5,462 nt of DNA from Palsa-883 sp035696165 (GTDB taxonomy: Bacteria > Pseudomonadota > Alphaproteobacteria > Acetobacterales > Acetobacteraceae), in contig DASRQX010000424.1 in the NCBI GenBank assembly GCA_035696165.1, positions 1 to 5,462 on the forward strand, in the 5' to 3' direction. Each line of letters begins with the position of its first letter. The first letter of the stretch is position 1. The translations under genes and the position numbers were made by a program. Below the pieces are notes generated by a model. The model worked only from the letters and a program-made list of their open reading frames with translations, ran no database searches and was not told the DNA's origin. This document shows positions 1 to 5,329 of this stretch, one piece after another.

Positions 1-337
1 TGACGACCGTGACCTTGGCCTGCGTGCGACCCGGTTCGTTGGTGAGCAATCCGCCTGCCGCCAGCTTCGCGTGCTGCAGCCGCATGGCGATGTGGAACCA
101 TTCCGCGATCGGCCGCGTGGTGACGCCGGCGTCGGCAAGAATCGATCGCAGGCCGGGACGGCCGTCGGCGAACGCAGTCACATTTGTGGCAGCGGTCCGG
201 CCGACTGCCTCGAGGCTGCGGCGAATCTGAACCACAATGTCTGTGTCGGATCTGGCGACCTCACCGAAGACCTGCCGCCCGCGGAGGCTGACGATCTGGT
301 CGCCGGCAGCGTCACCGCGCAGCTGGATACGAGCAGC
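1..337 (-). mobile_element. ISKra4-like transposase remnant (partial, runs off left edge)
   Basis: The minus-strand frame opposite plus codons at 2, 5, 8... is open from the left edge and reads as the middle-to-C-terminal part of an insertion-sequence transposase. It contains QVFGEVARSDTD (coding bases near 239-274), then TAFADGRPGLRSILADAG, with its Asp at 164-166 a candidate catalytic residue. After that comes IAEWFHIAMRLQH, whose WFH is encoded at 92-100. From memory, ISKra4 transposases have the same order: a CFGxV-like strand, an LSDG-like Asp motif about 40 residues later, then LLDWFHIxMRL. The normal N-terminal half is missing, because the DNA to the right is a different, oppositely oriented gene, so this copy cannot be functional as a whole element. 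No terminal inverted repeat or target duplication is visible. The right boundary (about 330-340) is set by where ABC-ATPase similarity begins and is approximate. The family name is recognised by pattern and not by a database search. Confidence 0.68.
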
Positions 338-857
338 GTCGGCAAGACCACGCTTGGGGACACCATGCTCGGACTGCTGAGGCCGGTTGCAGGGCGGGTG
401 AACTTGCTGAACCGAAAGCTCGACCGCAGCACTCGCCGCGACCTGCGACCCCGCTTTCAGAAGCTGCATCAGGATCCGACTTCGGTATTTCCACCGAATC
501 GCGCGATCGGCGATGGCCTGGCAGATCTGAGGCTGCTGCCCGGTGGTGCCGAGATGGTGCGCGACGTTCCGGCGTTGCATGATCGTCTCCACGTTCCCGC
601 GCGCCTGCTGGATCGTCGTCCCGGCGAGGTGAGCGGAGGCGAGGCGTCTGGCGTTGGTCCGCGTGCTGGCAGCGCGCCCGGCATTGCTGGTCGCCGACGA
701 GCCGGCGTCTCGCCTTGACGCGCCAATACAGGCGACGGCATTGCACTTGCTGCGATCGCTCGCCGACGAGGACGATCTGGCGGTCCTGCTCATCACCCAT
801 GACCATGCGGCTGGCGCCGCAATAGCGGACAACCTGGTGACCATGTCGTCTCGCTGA
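338..857 (+). pseudogene. Broken Opp/Dpp/Nik-type ABC transporter ATPase
   Basis: Two plus-strand frames together spell an ATP-binding subunit of the peptide/nickel importer class. The first frame gives GKTTLGDTMLGLLRP (GKT at 341-349, end of Walker A), a Q-loop LHQDPTSVFPP near 463-495, and a signature-like GEVSGGE ending at 643. Similarity then moves to the next frame from about 642: RRLALVRVLAARPALLVADEP (Walker B), SRLD (D-loop) and LLITHDHAAGAAIAD (H-loop His), ending at the stop at 855-857. The first frame stops at 716-718 and the second is closed by a stop at 630-632, so neither makes a whole protein. Compared with the usual SGGQRQR spacing, about five bases appear lost at the signature motif. 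The 5' end is gone: the first Walker A glycine is absent and the upstream DNA is transposase sequence. Family members are about 320 aa, and roughly 170 codons remain. The original substrate cannot be told; nickel/cobalt or peptide import would fit the class. Confidence 0.8.
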
Positions 858-1075
858 TGGGGCCGCCGACGGCGGTGTCGATCGATGTGCATCGGATTGG
901 GCAGACCGTCGGGCCACGGTGCCCGCAGTCGGCCGTTATGCAAAAGCGGTTGCCGTCATATCGGCGGGCGGAATGATTGAAGTACATCGCCAGGTGATCC
1001 AACCGTCGTGGCCATACCCGGGTTTGACGATTAGGTCGGCCGCACCCCGGAGGGTCAATACATTCGACGCTGCTC
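858..1075. other. Gene-free spacer between ABC pseudogene and cobS 3' end
   Basis: No supported gene lies here. The spacer separates two converging gene ends, the plus-strand ABC relic and the minus-strand cobS. Two small perfect inverted repeats are visible: CCGCC-GAC-GGCGG (863-875) and CGATG-TG-CATCG (883-894). Neither is followed by a T-run on either strand, so neither is a convincing intrinsic terminator. The short open frames across it show no recognisable protein similarity. It may be further decayed mobile or transporter DNA. Confidence 0.5.
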
Positions 1076-1849
1076 TCACCGGGCGAGGACAGTGGCAGCT
1101 GCGGTCAGGACCACACATTCGGTGATCACTTCGACGGCACCGAGCACGTCGCCGGTGTATCCGCCGATCTGGGCATGGGCCAGCTTCGCCACCGTCATCG
1201 AGGCGACCAGTACAGCGGCAATGATCGCAATCGCCGACAACATCGGGAGGACCAACAGGCTCGCAACGATTGCCAGCGCCAGTCCGACCACAGCGCGCGA
1301 GACCCGCGTCTTGCCGATTGCCGCGCCCATTCCATCATCCCGGGCCGGTCGCAGCGCCAGGAGAAGCACGAGGATCCCGCCTCGCCCAAGCATCCCGGAG
1401 AGACACAGAACCAGCATCACACGCAGCGGATCGCCCAAAGCGGCAATGGCAGCAGCCCGCACCACCACCGACAGCAGAAGCGCCAGAGCGCCGTAACTGC
1501 CGATGTGGCTGTCCCGCATGATCTCCAGCTTCCGCGCGGGCGTGGCGTCACCGCCAAAGCCGTCCGCGGTATCCGCCAGGCCGTCGTCGTGCAGCGCCCC
1601 GGTGGCGATCGTCGTTGCCGCCAGGGTCCAGGCCGCGGCCGGCAGGGGCGGCATGCCGAGGCGATGTGCCAGCCAGTAGACCAGGCCGCCCAAACCGTTG
1701 ACCACGAGACCCACAACGGGAAATGCCCAGACGCAGCCGCCGAGATCGGTCGACGTCCCAAGCGGTGCGAACCGCGCCACTGGCAACCGCGTGAGCAGCA
1801 TAAAAGCGGCCAGCAGATCGGCCAGAAGATCGGTGAGCGGCAAGATCAC
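1076..1849 (-). CDS. cobS: Adenosylcobinamide-GDP ribazoletransferase (cobalamin synthase, CobS)
   Basis: CobS is the inner-membrane enzyme that joins adenosylcobinamide-GDP to alpha-ribazole (or its 5'-phosphate), releasing GMP and forming the cobalamin skeleton. From the GTG at 1849 the protein is 257 aa, matching the family's usual length of about 250. It opens with LLTRLPV (residues 18-24). It then has the family's acidic cluster HDDGLADTADGFGGD (87-101), RDSHIGSYGA (112-121) and the C-terminal GGYTGDVLGA (229-238). These include the DGxxDxxDG residues expected to bind divalent metal and substrate. Several long hydrophobic stretches (about 41-62, 117-137, 143-166, 185-218 and 241-255) indicate a polytopic membrane protein. 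I chose GTG 1849 because it overlaps the cobT stop as GTGA, implying translational coupling. An in-frame ATG at 1900 would add 17 unconserved residues inside cobT. No terminator follows the stop. Confidence 0.95.
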   Translation of the reverse strand: MILPLTDLLADLLAAFMLLTRLPVARFAPLGTSTDLGGCVWAFPVVGLVVNGLGGLVYWLAHRLGMPPLPAAAWTLAATTIATGALHDDGLADTADGFGGDATPARKLEIMRDSHIGSYGALALLLSVVVRAAAIAALGDPLRVMLVLCLSGMLGRGGILVLLLALRPARDDGMGAAIGKTRVSRAVVGLALAIVASLLVLPMLSAIAIIAAVLVASMTVAKLAHAQIGGYTGDVLGAVEVITECVVLTAAATVLAR

Positions 1850-2862
1850 GCGCGATTGTCGACCGCCGCCTCGGCGAACGTCGCCATCCCCGAATGACAT
1901 GCCACCGCCGCGCGCAACAGAGGAACAACGAGTGCCGCCGCCGAGGCTTCGCCGAGCCGCATGCCGAACGCAAGAAGCGGGCTGAGCCCAAGCGCCTCGG
2001 CCAGGGCGCGATGTCCCGCTTCCGCGGAGAGATGCGCCAGCACGGTGTGGTCGAGCCCCCCGGGGGCCAGGCGTGCCAGCGGCGCTGCGGCGGCCGTGCA
2101 GACGAACCCATCCAGCAGCACCGGGGTGCCGTGCTGTCGCGCGGCGAGGGTGGCGCCGAGGATCGCCGCAAGCTCCCGCCCGCCGAAGGCCATAGCGATC
2201 AGCAGGGGGTCGCCGAGCCAGCCGGCATGTCGATCCAGACCTGCATCGATCGCGCGGACCTTGCGCGCCAGCCCTGCATCGTCGATCCCGGTTCCCCGAC
2301 CGGCCCATATGCTGCCGGTGCCACCGAACAGCGCGGCGGCCATCGCAGCGGCAGCGGTGGTGTTGCCGATGCCCATCTCGCCCAGACAAAGCAGATCGGA
2401 CGCACCGGCGACCGCGTCGTAGCCCGTAGCGACGGCCCGCAAGAACTCCGCGACGGTCATCGCAGGCACCATAGTGAAGTCCTGCGTCGGCGAGTCGAGT
2501 TCGAGCGGCACAACAAGCAGGTTCGCACCGGCGACGTGGGCGATCTGATTGATCGCCGCACCGCCATGGGAAAAATTGGCGACCATCTGCGCGGTGACGC
2601 TTGCGGGAAACGGGGAGACGCCCTGCCGCGTGACCCCGTGATTGCCGGCGAAAACCAGGACGTCGACCCGGTCGAGGCGCGGCATCGACCGGCTTTGCCA
2701 TTTGGCCAACCACGCCGCAAGGTCTTCCAGGCGGCCCAGGCTGCCAAGCGGCTTGGTGAGAATGGCTTGCCTCTCGCGTACCTCGGCGGCGGCGCTGTCG
2801 CTGCCTGTCGGCAAGTTCAGACAAGCGGCCCGGAGCGCGTCGAGATCAGCGAATATGTTCAT
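1846..2862 (-). CDS. cobT: Nicotinate-nucleotide--dimethylbenzimidazole phosphoribosyltransferase (CobT)
   Basis: This cytosolic enzyme transfers ribose 5-phosphate from nicotinate mononucleotide to 5,6-dimethylbenzimidazole, giving alpha-ribazole 5'-phosphate. The 338-residue product has the usual family length and motif order: LTKPLGSLGRLE (35-46), GNHGV (73-77), HGGAAIN (99-105), GEMGIGNTT (161-169), GGRE (227-230), DGFVCTAAA (251-259) and HLSAEAGH (277-284). The C-terminal MRLGE (301-305) carries Glu305, which by alignment corresponds to the catalytic Glu317 of Salmonella CobT. After that Glu the sequence is ASAA where many homologues have GTGA, a mild departure. The ATG at 2862 has GGAG ten bases upstream. 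The gene overlaps cobS by four bases and is divergent from cobU across a 256-bp spacer. The name follows Salmonella usage; in Pseudomonas denitrificans nomenclature this is cobU. Confidence 0.97.
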   Translation of the reverse strand: MNIFADLDALRAACLNLPTGSDSAAAEVRERQAILTKPLGSLGRLEDLAAWLAKWQSRSMPRLDRVDVLVFAGNHGVTRQGVSPFPASVTAQMVANFSHGGAAINQIAHVAGANLLVVPLELDSPTQDFTMVPAMTVAEFLRAVATGYDAVAGASDLLCLGEMGIGNTTAAAAMAAALFGGTGSIWAGRGTGIDDAGLARKVRAIDAGLDRHAGWLGDPLLIAMAFGGRELAAILGATLAARQHGTPVLLDGFVCTAAAAPLARLAPGGLDHTVLAHLSAEAGHRALAEALGLSPLLAFGMRLGEASAAALVVPLLRAAVACHSGMATFAEAAVDNRA

Positions 2863-2904
2863 GTCGAACGTACTCCGTGGTGGAGTGATTGGCTGCTTCC
2901 TCGA

Positions 2905-2980
2905 TCGTCATGGCCGGGCACTGTCCCGGCCTATCGCGGCAGCATTTCGAAGCCAGGTGCCGGGACACACCTGCGTCGTC
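2905..2980. repeat. REP-like palindrome pair, with B12-box-like segment
   Basis: GGCCGGG (2912-2918) pairs perfectly with CCCGGCC (2925-2931) around a six-base loop. CAGGTG (2954-2959) pairs with CACCTG (2968-2973) around an eight-base loop. In addition, TGTCCCGGC (2922-2930) is the exact reverse complement of GCCGGGACA (2959-2967), so a nine-base-pair helix competes with both hairpins. The first palindrome, preceded by TCGTCAT, resembles the short GC-rich interspersed repeats common in Rhizobiales-type genomes; this is my preferred reading. The alternative is a decayed cobalamin riboswitch: AAGCCAGG (2950-2957) and ACACCTGC (2967-2974) look like the two halves of a B12 box with extra bases between, and CACTGT lies upstream (2919-2924). 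The conserved 5' half of a riboswitch is not evident. Confidence 0.45.
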
Positions 2981-3057
2981 AACTGCGAAGCAGCCTTTCG
3001 GTCGGGTAAGGACGCCGCATTTCCGACGGCTGGAAAAGCCGCGCTTCCGCGGGACAA

Positions 3058-3087
3058 TTGGAGTTGCAGATCCCAACAGGGTACAAT
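3058..3087 (+). promoter_or_regulatory. Candidate sigma-70 promoter for cobU-cobC
   Basis: TTGGAG (3058-3063) and TACAAT (3082-3087) are separated by 18 bases, with three and five matches to the sigma-70 hexamers. Transcription would begin near 3094, giving a leader of about 25 bases that includes the AGGGAG ribosome binding site. A start here would leave the upstream palindromes outside the transcript. This is assigned by pattern only; the -10 is good and the -35 is weak. Confidence 0.4.
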
Positions 3088-3103
3088 CGCCCTTCCGCCA
3101 TTC

Positions 3104-3109
3104 AGGGAG
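3104..3109 (+). promoter_or_regulatory. Ribosome binding site for cobU
   Basis: AGGGAG lies nine bases before the ATA codon at 3119, which is ideal spacing. It is the only good Shine-Dalgarno sequence upstream of the conserved cobU N-terminus, and it decides the start although the codon there is not ATG, GTG or TTG. Confidence 0.6.
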
Positions 3110-3118
3110 CACGCGGTC

Positions 3119-3649
3119 ATATCGGGACCATCTCACCTCACGCTCGTCCTCGGCGGTGCCCGTTCCGGCAAAAGCCGCCATGCCGAGCTTCTCCTGACCC
3201 AGTCTGCGCCTCCATGGGTCTATGTCGCCACCGCACAGGCCCTGGATGACGAGATGCGGAGCCGTATTTCCGAGCATCAGGCCCGGCGCGAAATGGGACG
3301 GCAACCGGAAGTGGGTTGGCAAACGATCGAGGCGCCGATCGATCTTGCTGGCGCTCTGATGCAGGCGGCGACGCGGCCCGTCGTGGTGGATTGCCTGACG
3401 CTGTGGCTGACCAACCTGATGCTGGCTGGCCACGACCTTGCCGCCACGACCGAGGCACTGGACACCGCCTTGAACGACCGACAGGGACCGACAATCCTGG
3501 TCAGCAACGAGGTCGGTCTCGGCGTCGTTCCCGCGACACCGCTTGGCCGCGCGTTCCGCGACGCAGCGGGACGGCTGCACCAGCGCATGGCAGCGCGCGC
3601 CGACCGTGTGCTGTTTATGGTCGCCGGATTGCCCCTTACTGTGAAATGA
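3119..3649 (+). CDS. cobU: Adenosylcobinamide kinase / guanylyltransferase (CobU/CobP), start codon non-standard
   Basis: This bifunctional cytosolic enzyme phosphorylates adenosylcobinamide and then transfers GMP to it, giving adenosylcobinamide-GDP for CobS. From 3119 the product is 176 aa, normal for the family. It has a P-loop GARSGKS (13-19), RISEH with His53 aligned to the guanylylated His46 of Salmonella CobU, a VVVDCLTLWLTNL strand with Asp91, and NEVGLGVVP (130-138). FRDAAGRLHQRMA (146-158) and the C-terminal VAGLPLTVK complete the pattern. The start is odd. Family proteins begin a few residues before LTLVLGGARSGKS, and a good AGGGAG sits nine bases before codon 3119, but that codon is ATA. 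No ATG, GTG or TTG lies in frame nearby. Either an ATG has mutated, ATA is used weakly, or the base is misread. The stop overlaps an ATG of the next gene as ATGA, suggesting coupled translation with cobC. Confidence 0.93.
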   Translation: MSGPSHLTLVLGGARSGKSRHAELLLTQSAPPWVYVATAQALDDEMRSRISEHQARREMGRQPEVGWQTIEAPIDLAGALMQAATRPVVVDCLTLWLTNLMLAGHDLAATTEALDTALNDRQGPTILVSNEVGLGVVPATPLGRAFRDAAGRLHQRMAARADRVLFMVAGLPLTVK

Positions 3650-4230
3650 AGTCTGGCGGTGACATGAAGATCGTCTTGATCCGCCACCTTGCTCCGTCGA
3701 TCGCGACCGGCATTTGTTACGGCCGCCTCGACGTTGCAGCCGACCCTGCGACGGCCGACCAGATTGCCGGGCTGGCGGCGAAACCGACGCTGGTGGGCGC
3801 GACGCGGGTATGGACCAGCCCGGCCCGAAGGTGCCGGGCGCTCGCCCACGCATTGGCTCTGACGTTGCGGGCGAGGCAGGTCGTGGACGCGCGATTGCAG
3901 GAGCTCGATTTCGGTGCCTGGGAGGGCAAATCATGGGACACCATTCCGCTCGCCGCGCTCGATCGATGGGCTGCGTCGCCGCTGACGTTCGCGCCACCTG
4001 GCGGAGAATCGGGTGCCGAGCTCGTGCTGCGCGTCCGCGATTTCTGCGCCGAGCTTATGCGCGCTCAGCAGAATTGCGTCGTCGTTTCGCATGGCGGCCC
4101 ACTCAAGGTTCTCATTGCACTGTTGCAGGGGAAGGACGCGGATTTGCTGGCGGCCACGCCGCCGGTGGGATCTGTCACGACAGTTGCCTATCCAGTACGA
4201 CCGCTGCCTGCCTGGCAATCGGGCGGATGA
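3646..4230 (+). CDS. cobC: Alpha-ribazole phosphatase, histidine phosphatase superfamily (CobC-like)
   Basis: This is a histidine phosphatase expected to remove the 5'-phosphate from alpha-ribazole phosphate or adenosylcobalamin phosphate in the last assembly steps. Numbering from the ATG at 3664 (188 aa), the phosphoacceptor segment is LIRHLAP with Arg7 and His8, followed by GICYGRLD (16-23), SPARRC (52-57), ELDFGAWEGKSW (80-91) and VVVSHGG (139-145). This gives the full Arg-His, Arg, Glu, His set; ICYGR and ELDFGxWEG are typical of the cobalamin-associated subgroup. The residue after the catalytic His is Leu, where relatives usually have Gly, Thr or Ala. Two starts are possible. ATG 3646 overlaps the cobU stop as ATGA (194 aa, no ribosome site), and ATG 3664 begins exactly at the conserved strand. 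The symbol follows Salmonella; in Pseudomonas denitrificans cobC means an unrelated aminotransferase. Confidence 0.88.
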   Translation: MKSGGDMKIVLIRHLAPSIATGICYGRLDVAADPATADQIAGLAAKPTLVGATRVWTSPARRCRALAHALALTLRARQVVDARLQELDFGAWEGKSWDTIPLAALDRWAASPLTFAPPGGESGAELVLRVRDFCAELMRAQQNCVVVSHGGPLKVLIALLQGKDADLLAATPPVGSVTTVAYPVRPLPAWQSGG

Positions 4231-4235
4231 CCTTG

Positions 4236-4646
4236 TCACCATTCCGATTCCTCGGGCGGGAAGCCCAGCGGCGGAATGCGCGCAACGACGCCCCTGCGGA
4301 ACGACTGCGGTCGTTGCCGCCATGGGATGATGCCGTCCGCGGTGGCGGCATGGCTCAGCGCCGCGGCGATGACATCGTCGGCATGCAGGGTGGGATCGAG
4401 ATCGCCAACGAGGCAAGACCATTTTCCCCGACCCGCCAATGCGATGGTGCACGGCCGCTTGCAGACGGCAAGGCACGCGATCGGCGTGACCGCGATGGCA
4501 CCCGGGGTGACCGCGTGCAAACGCGCCGTAACGGCATCGAACAGCAGGCGCCCCAGCGGCTCCACGCCTGCATCCGGTCCCTTGCAAGTGATGCAGACGA
4601 ACACGGTCACGTCGGCCTCGGTGGTCGCGGCGGCGTCGGCCATCAT
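4236..4646 (-). CDS. DUF1636 family protein, cysteine-rich, cobalamin-cluster associated
   Basis: This small soluble protein of unproven function is recognised as DUF1636 from its pattern. Numbering from the longer start at 4664 (142 aa), VFVCITCKGP gives Cys24 and Cys27, ACLAVCKRPC gives Cys64, Cys68 and Cys72, and GKWSCLVGDLD follows with Cys84. The C-terminus has DGIIPWRQRPQSFRRG and ARIPPLGFP. The CxxC followed by CxxxCxxxC recalls thioredoxin-like [2Fe-2S] ferredoxins, so metal or iron-sulfur binding is likely by inference. The family often sits beside cobalamin genes. Two starts compete: ATG 4664 shares its A with the bluB stop (TGATG), whereas ATG 4646 has GGGAG five bases upstream and is preferred here, giving 136 aa. 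It is convergent with cobC, separated by five bases. A cobalt-handling or redox-partner role is a guess from context. Confidence 0.85.
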   Translation of the reverse strand: MMADAAATTEADVTVFVCITCKGPDAGVEPLGRLLFDAVTARLHAVTPGAIAVTPIACLAVCKRPCTIALAGRGKWSCLVGDLDPTLHADDVIAAALSHAATADGIIPWRQRPQSFRRGVVARIPPLGFPPEESEW

Positions 4647-4663
4647 TGCATCTCCCGGCATCA

Positions 4664-5329
4664 TCAGACGATCGTGACGTGCCGGCCGGCGCTCGTGCGT
4701 GACTGCCAGCCGTGCCGCTCAAGCTCGGGATCGAGATGTTCCTCGTCGGGCCATCCGACGCACAGATAGGCGATCAGCTTCCATGATCGCGGCATCTCAA
4801 GCGTGCGGCCGACCTGCTCAGGATCGAGAATCGACACCCATCCGACCCCAAGACCTGAGGCACGCGCCGCAAGCCAGAACGTCGATACCATCACCGTAAC
4901 GGAATATTCGCGCATCTCCGGCATGGTGTGACACCCTAGCCCGAAGCCTTGCTCCGTCGCCCGGTCGCAGAAGATCGCGAATTGCAACGGTGCCCGGTCG
5001 AGCCCCGCAAGTTTCAGCGCCGCATATGCGTGCGCACGCTCCGCAGGCTGGGCCTGAAGTGCCAACGCATTGCAGGCGAGGAAGTTGGCGCGGATCGCCG
5101 CTCGCTTCTCCACGCTCTCGATCTGCACCCAGCGCCAGGGCTGGCTGTTACCAACCGACGGCGACAGTTGTGCGAGATCCAGCAGGTGCTCGATCAATAG
5201 TGGCGAAATCGGCCGATCGCTGAATCGGCGCACGTCGCGGCGCCAGGCAATCAACGTCTCTAGCTGCCCGCGGAATGATTCATCGAATTCGGGCGGTTGC
5301 CCCGGGTGATCGACGCCGCACCTGGTCAT
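4664..5329 (-). CDS. bluB: 5,6-Dimethylbenzimidazole synthase (BluB)
   Basis: BluB is a flavodestructase of the nitroreductase fold that breaks down reduced FMN with O2 to make 5,6-dimethylbenzimidazole, the lower ligand that CobT then activates. The 221-aa product has RRDVRRF (30-36) with Asp32, PSVGNSQPWRW (57-67), LKLAGLDRAP (105-114), GLGCHTMPEMREYSV (130-144), GLGVGWVSILDP (159-170) with Ser166, and IAYLCVGWP (186-194). By alignment Asp32 and Ser166 correspond to the residues shown to be essential in Sinorhizobium meliloti BluB. Cys132 stands where relatives usually have Arg in GLGR. The ATG at 5329 overlaps the cobB stop as ATGA, and its own stop overlaps a possible DUF1636 start as TGATG, so the three genes form one minus-strand unit. 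An oxygen-dependent route implies an aerobic or facultative host. Confidence 0.96.
   Translation of the reverse strand: MTRCGVDHPGQPPEFDESFRGQLETLIAWRRDVRRFSDRPISPLLIEHLLDLAQLSPSVGNSQPWRWVQIESVEKRAAIRANFLACNALALQAQPAERAHAYAALKLAGLDRAPLQFAIFCDRATEQGFGLGCHTMPEMREYSVTVMVSTFWLAARASGLGVGWVSILDPEQVGRTLEMPRSWKLIAYLCVGWPDEEHLDPELERHGWQSRTSAGRHVTIV

Larger units (their letters stand above)
2863..3118. other. Divergent cobT/cobU intergenic region
   Basis: This 256-bp spacer between oppositely transcribed cobT and cobU must hold the promoters for both. It contains two strong inverted repeats (2912-2931 and 2954-2973), a small CCGCG-CTTC-CGCGG hairpin (3039-3052), a candidate sigma-70 promoter (3058-3087) and a Shine-Dalgarno sequence (3104-3109). 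The open plus-strand frames through it have no recognisable protein similarity upstream of the cobU N-terminus. I could not place a convincing promoter for cobT. Confidence 0.6.

Noticed and set aside
338..860. Extension of the transposase reading frame rightward of 337 on the minus strand
   Set aside because: The frame stays open because it is codon-aligned antisense to a GC-rich gene, but the plus strand there carries ABC-ATPase motifs and the minus translation shows no clear transposase similarity.
863..894. Small inverted repeats as a rho-independent terminator
   Set aside because: Stems are only five base pairs and no T-run follows on either strand.
312..917. 201-residue minus-strand open frame over the ABC relic
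   Set aside because: Arg/Ala-rich with no recognisable similarity; the ATPase motifs are on the plus strand.
1076..2824. One 582-residue minus-strand frame that could look like a CobT-CobS fusion or a large protein
   Set aside because: Its first half is cobT read in the wrong frame (Arg/Gly/Pro-rich, no family motifs). cobT itself is intact in its own frame, and cobS starts at GTG 1849.
1894..3009. 371-residue plus-strand open frame
   Set aside because: It is antisense to cobT, has skewed low-complexity composition, and no motifs; high-GC shadow.
2863..3118. A complete cobalamin riboswitch upstream of cobU or cobT
   Set aside because: Only B12-box-like fragments and a CACTGT are visible. 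The conserved 5' part (GGAA...GGTG...CC core) is not recognisable, so I did not annotate one.
2846..3997. 383-residue minus-strand open frame
   Set aside because: It is antisense to cobU and cobC, both of which have clear family motifs on the plus strand.
4949..5309. Small plus-strand open frames opposite bluB
   Set aside because: Shadows of bluB with no independent support.
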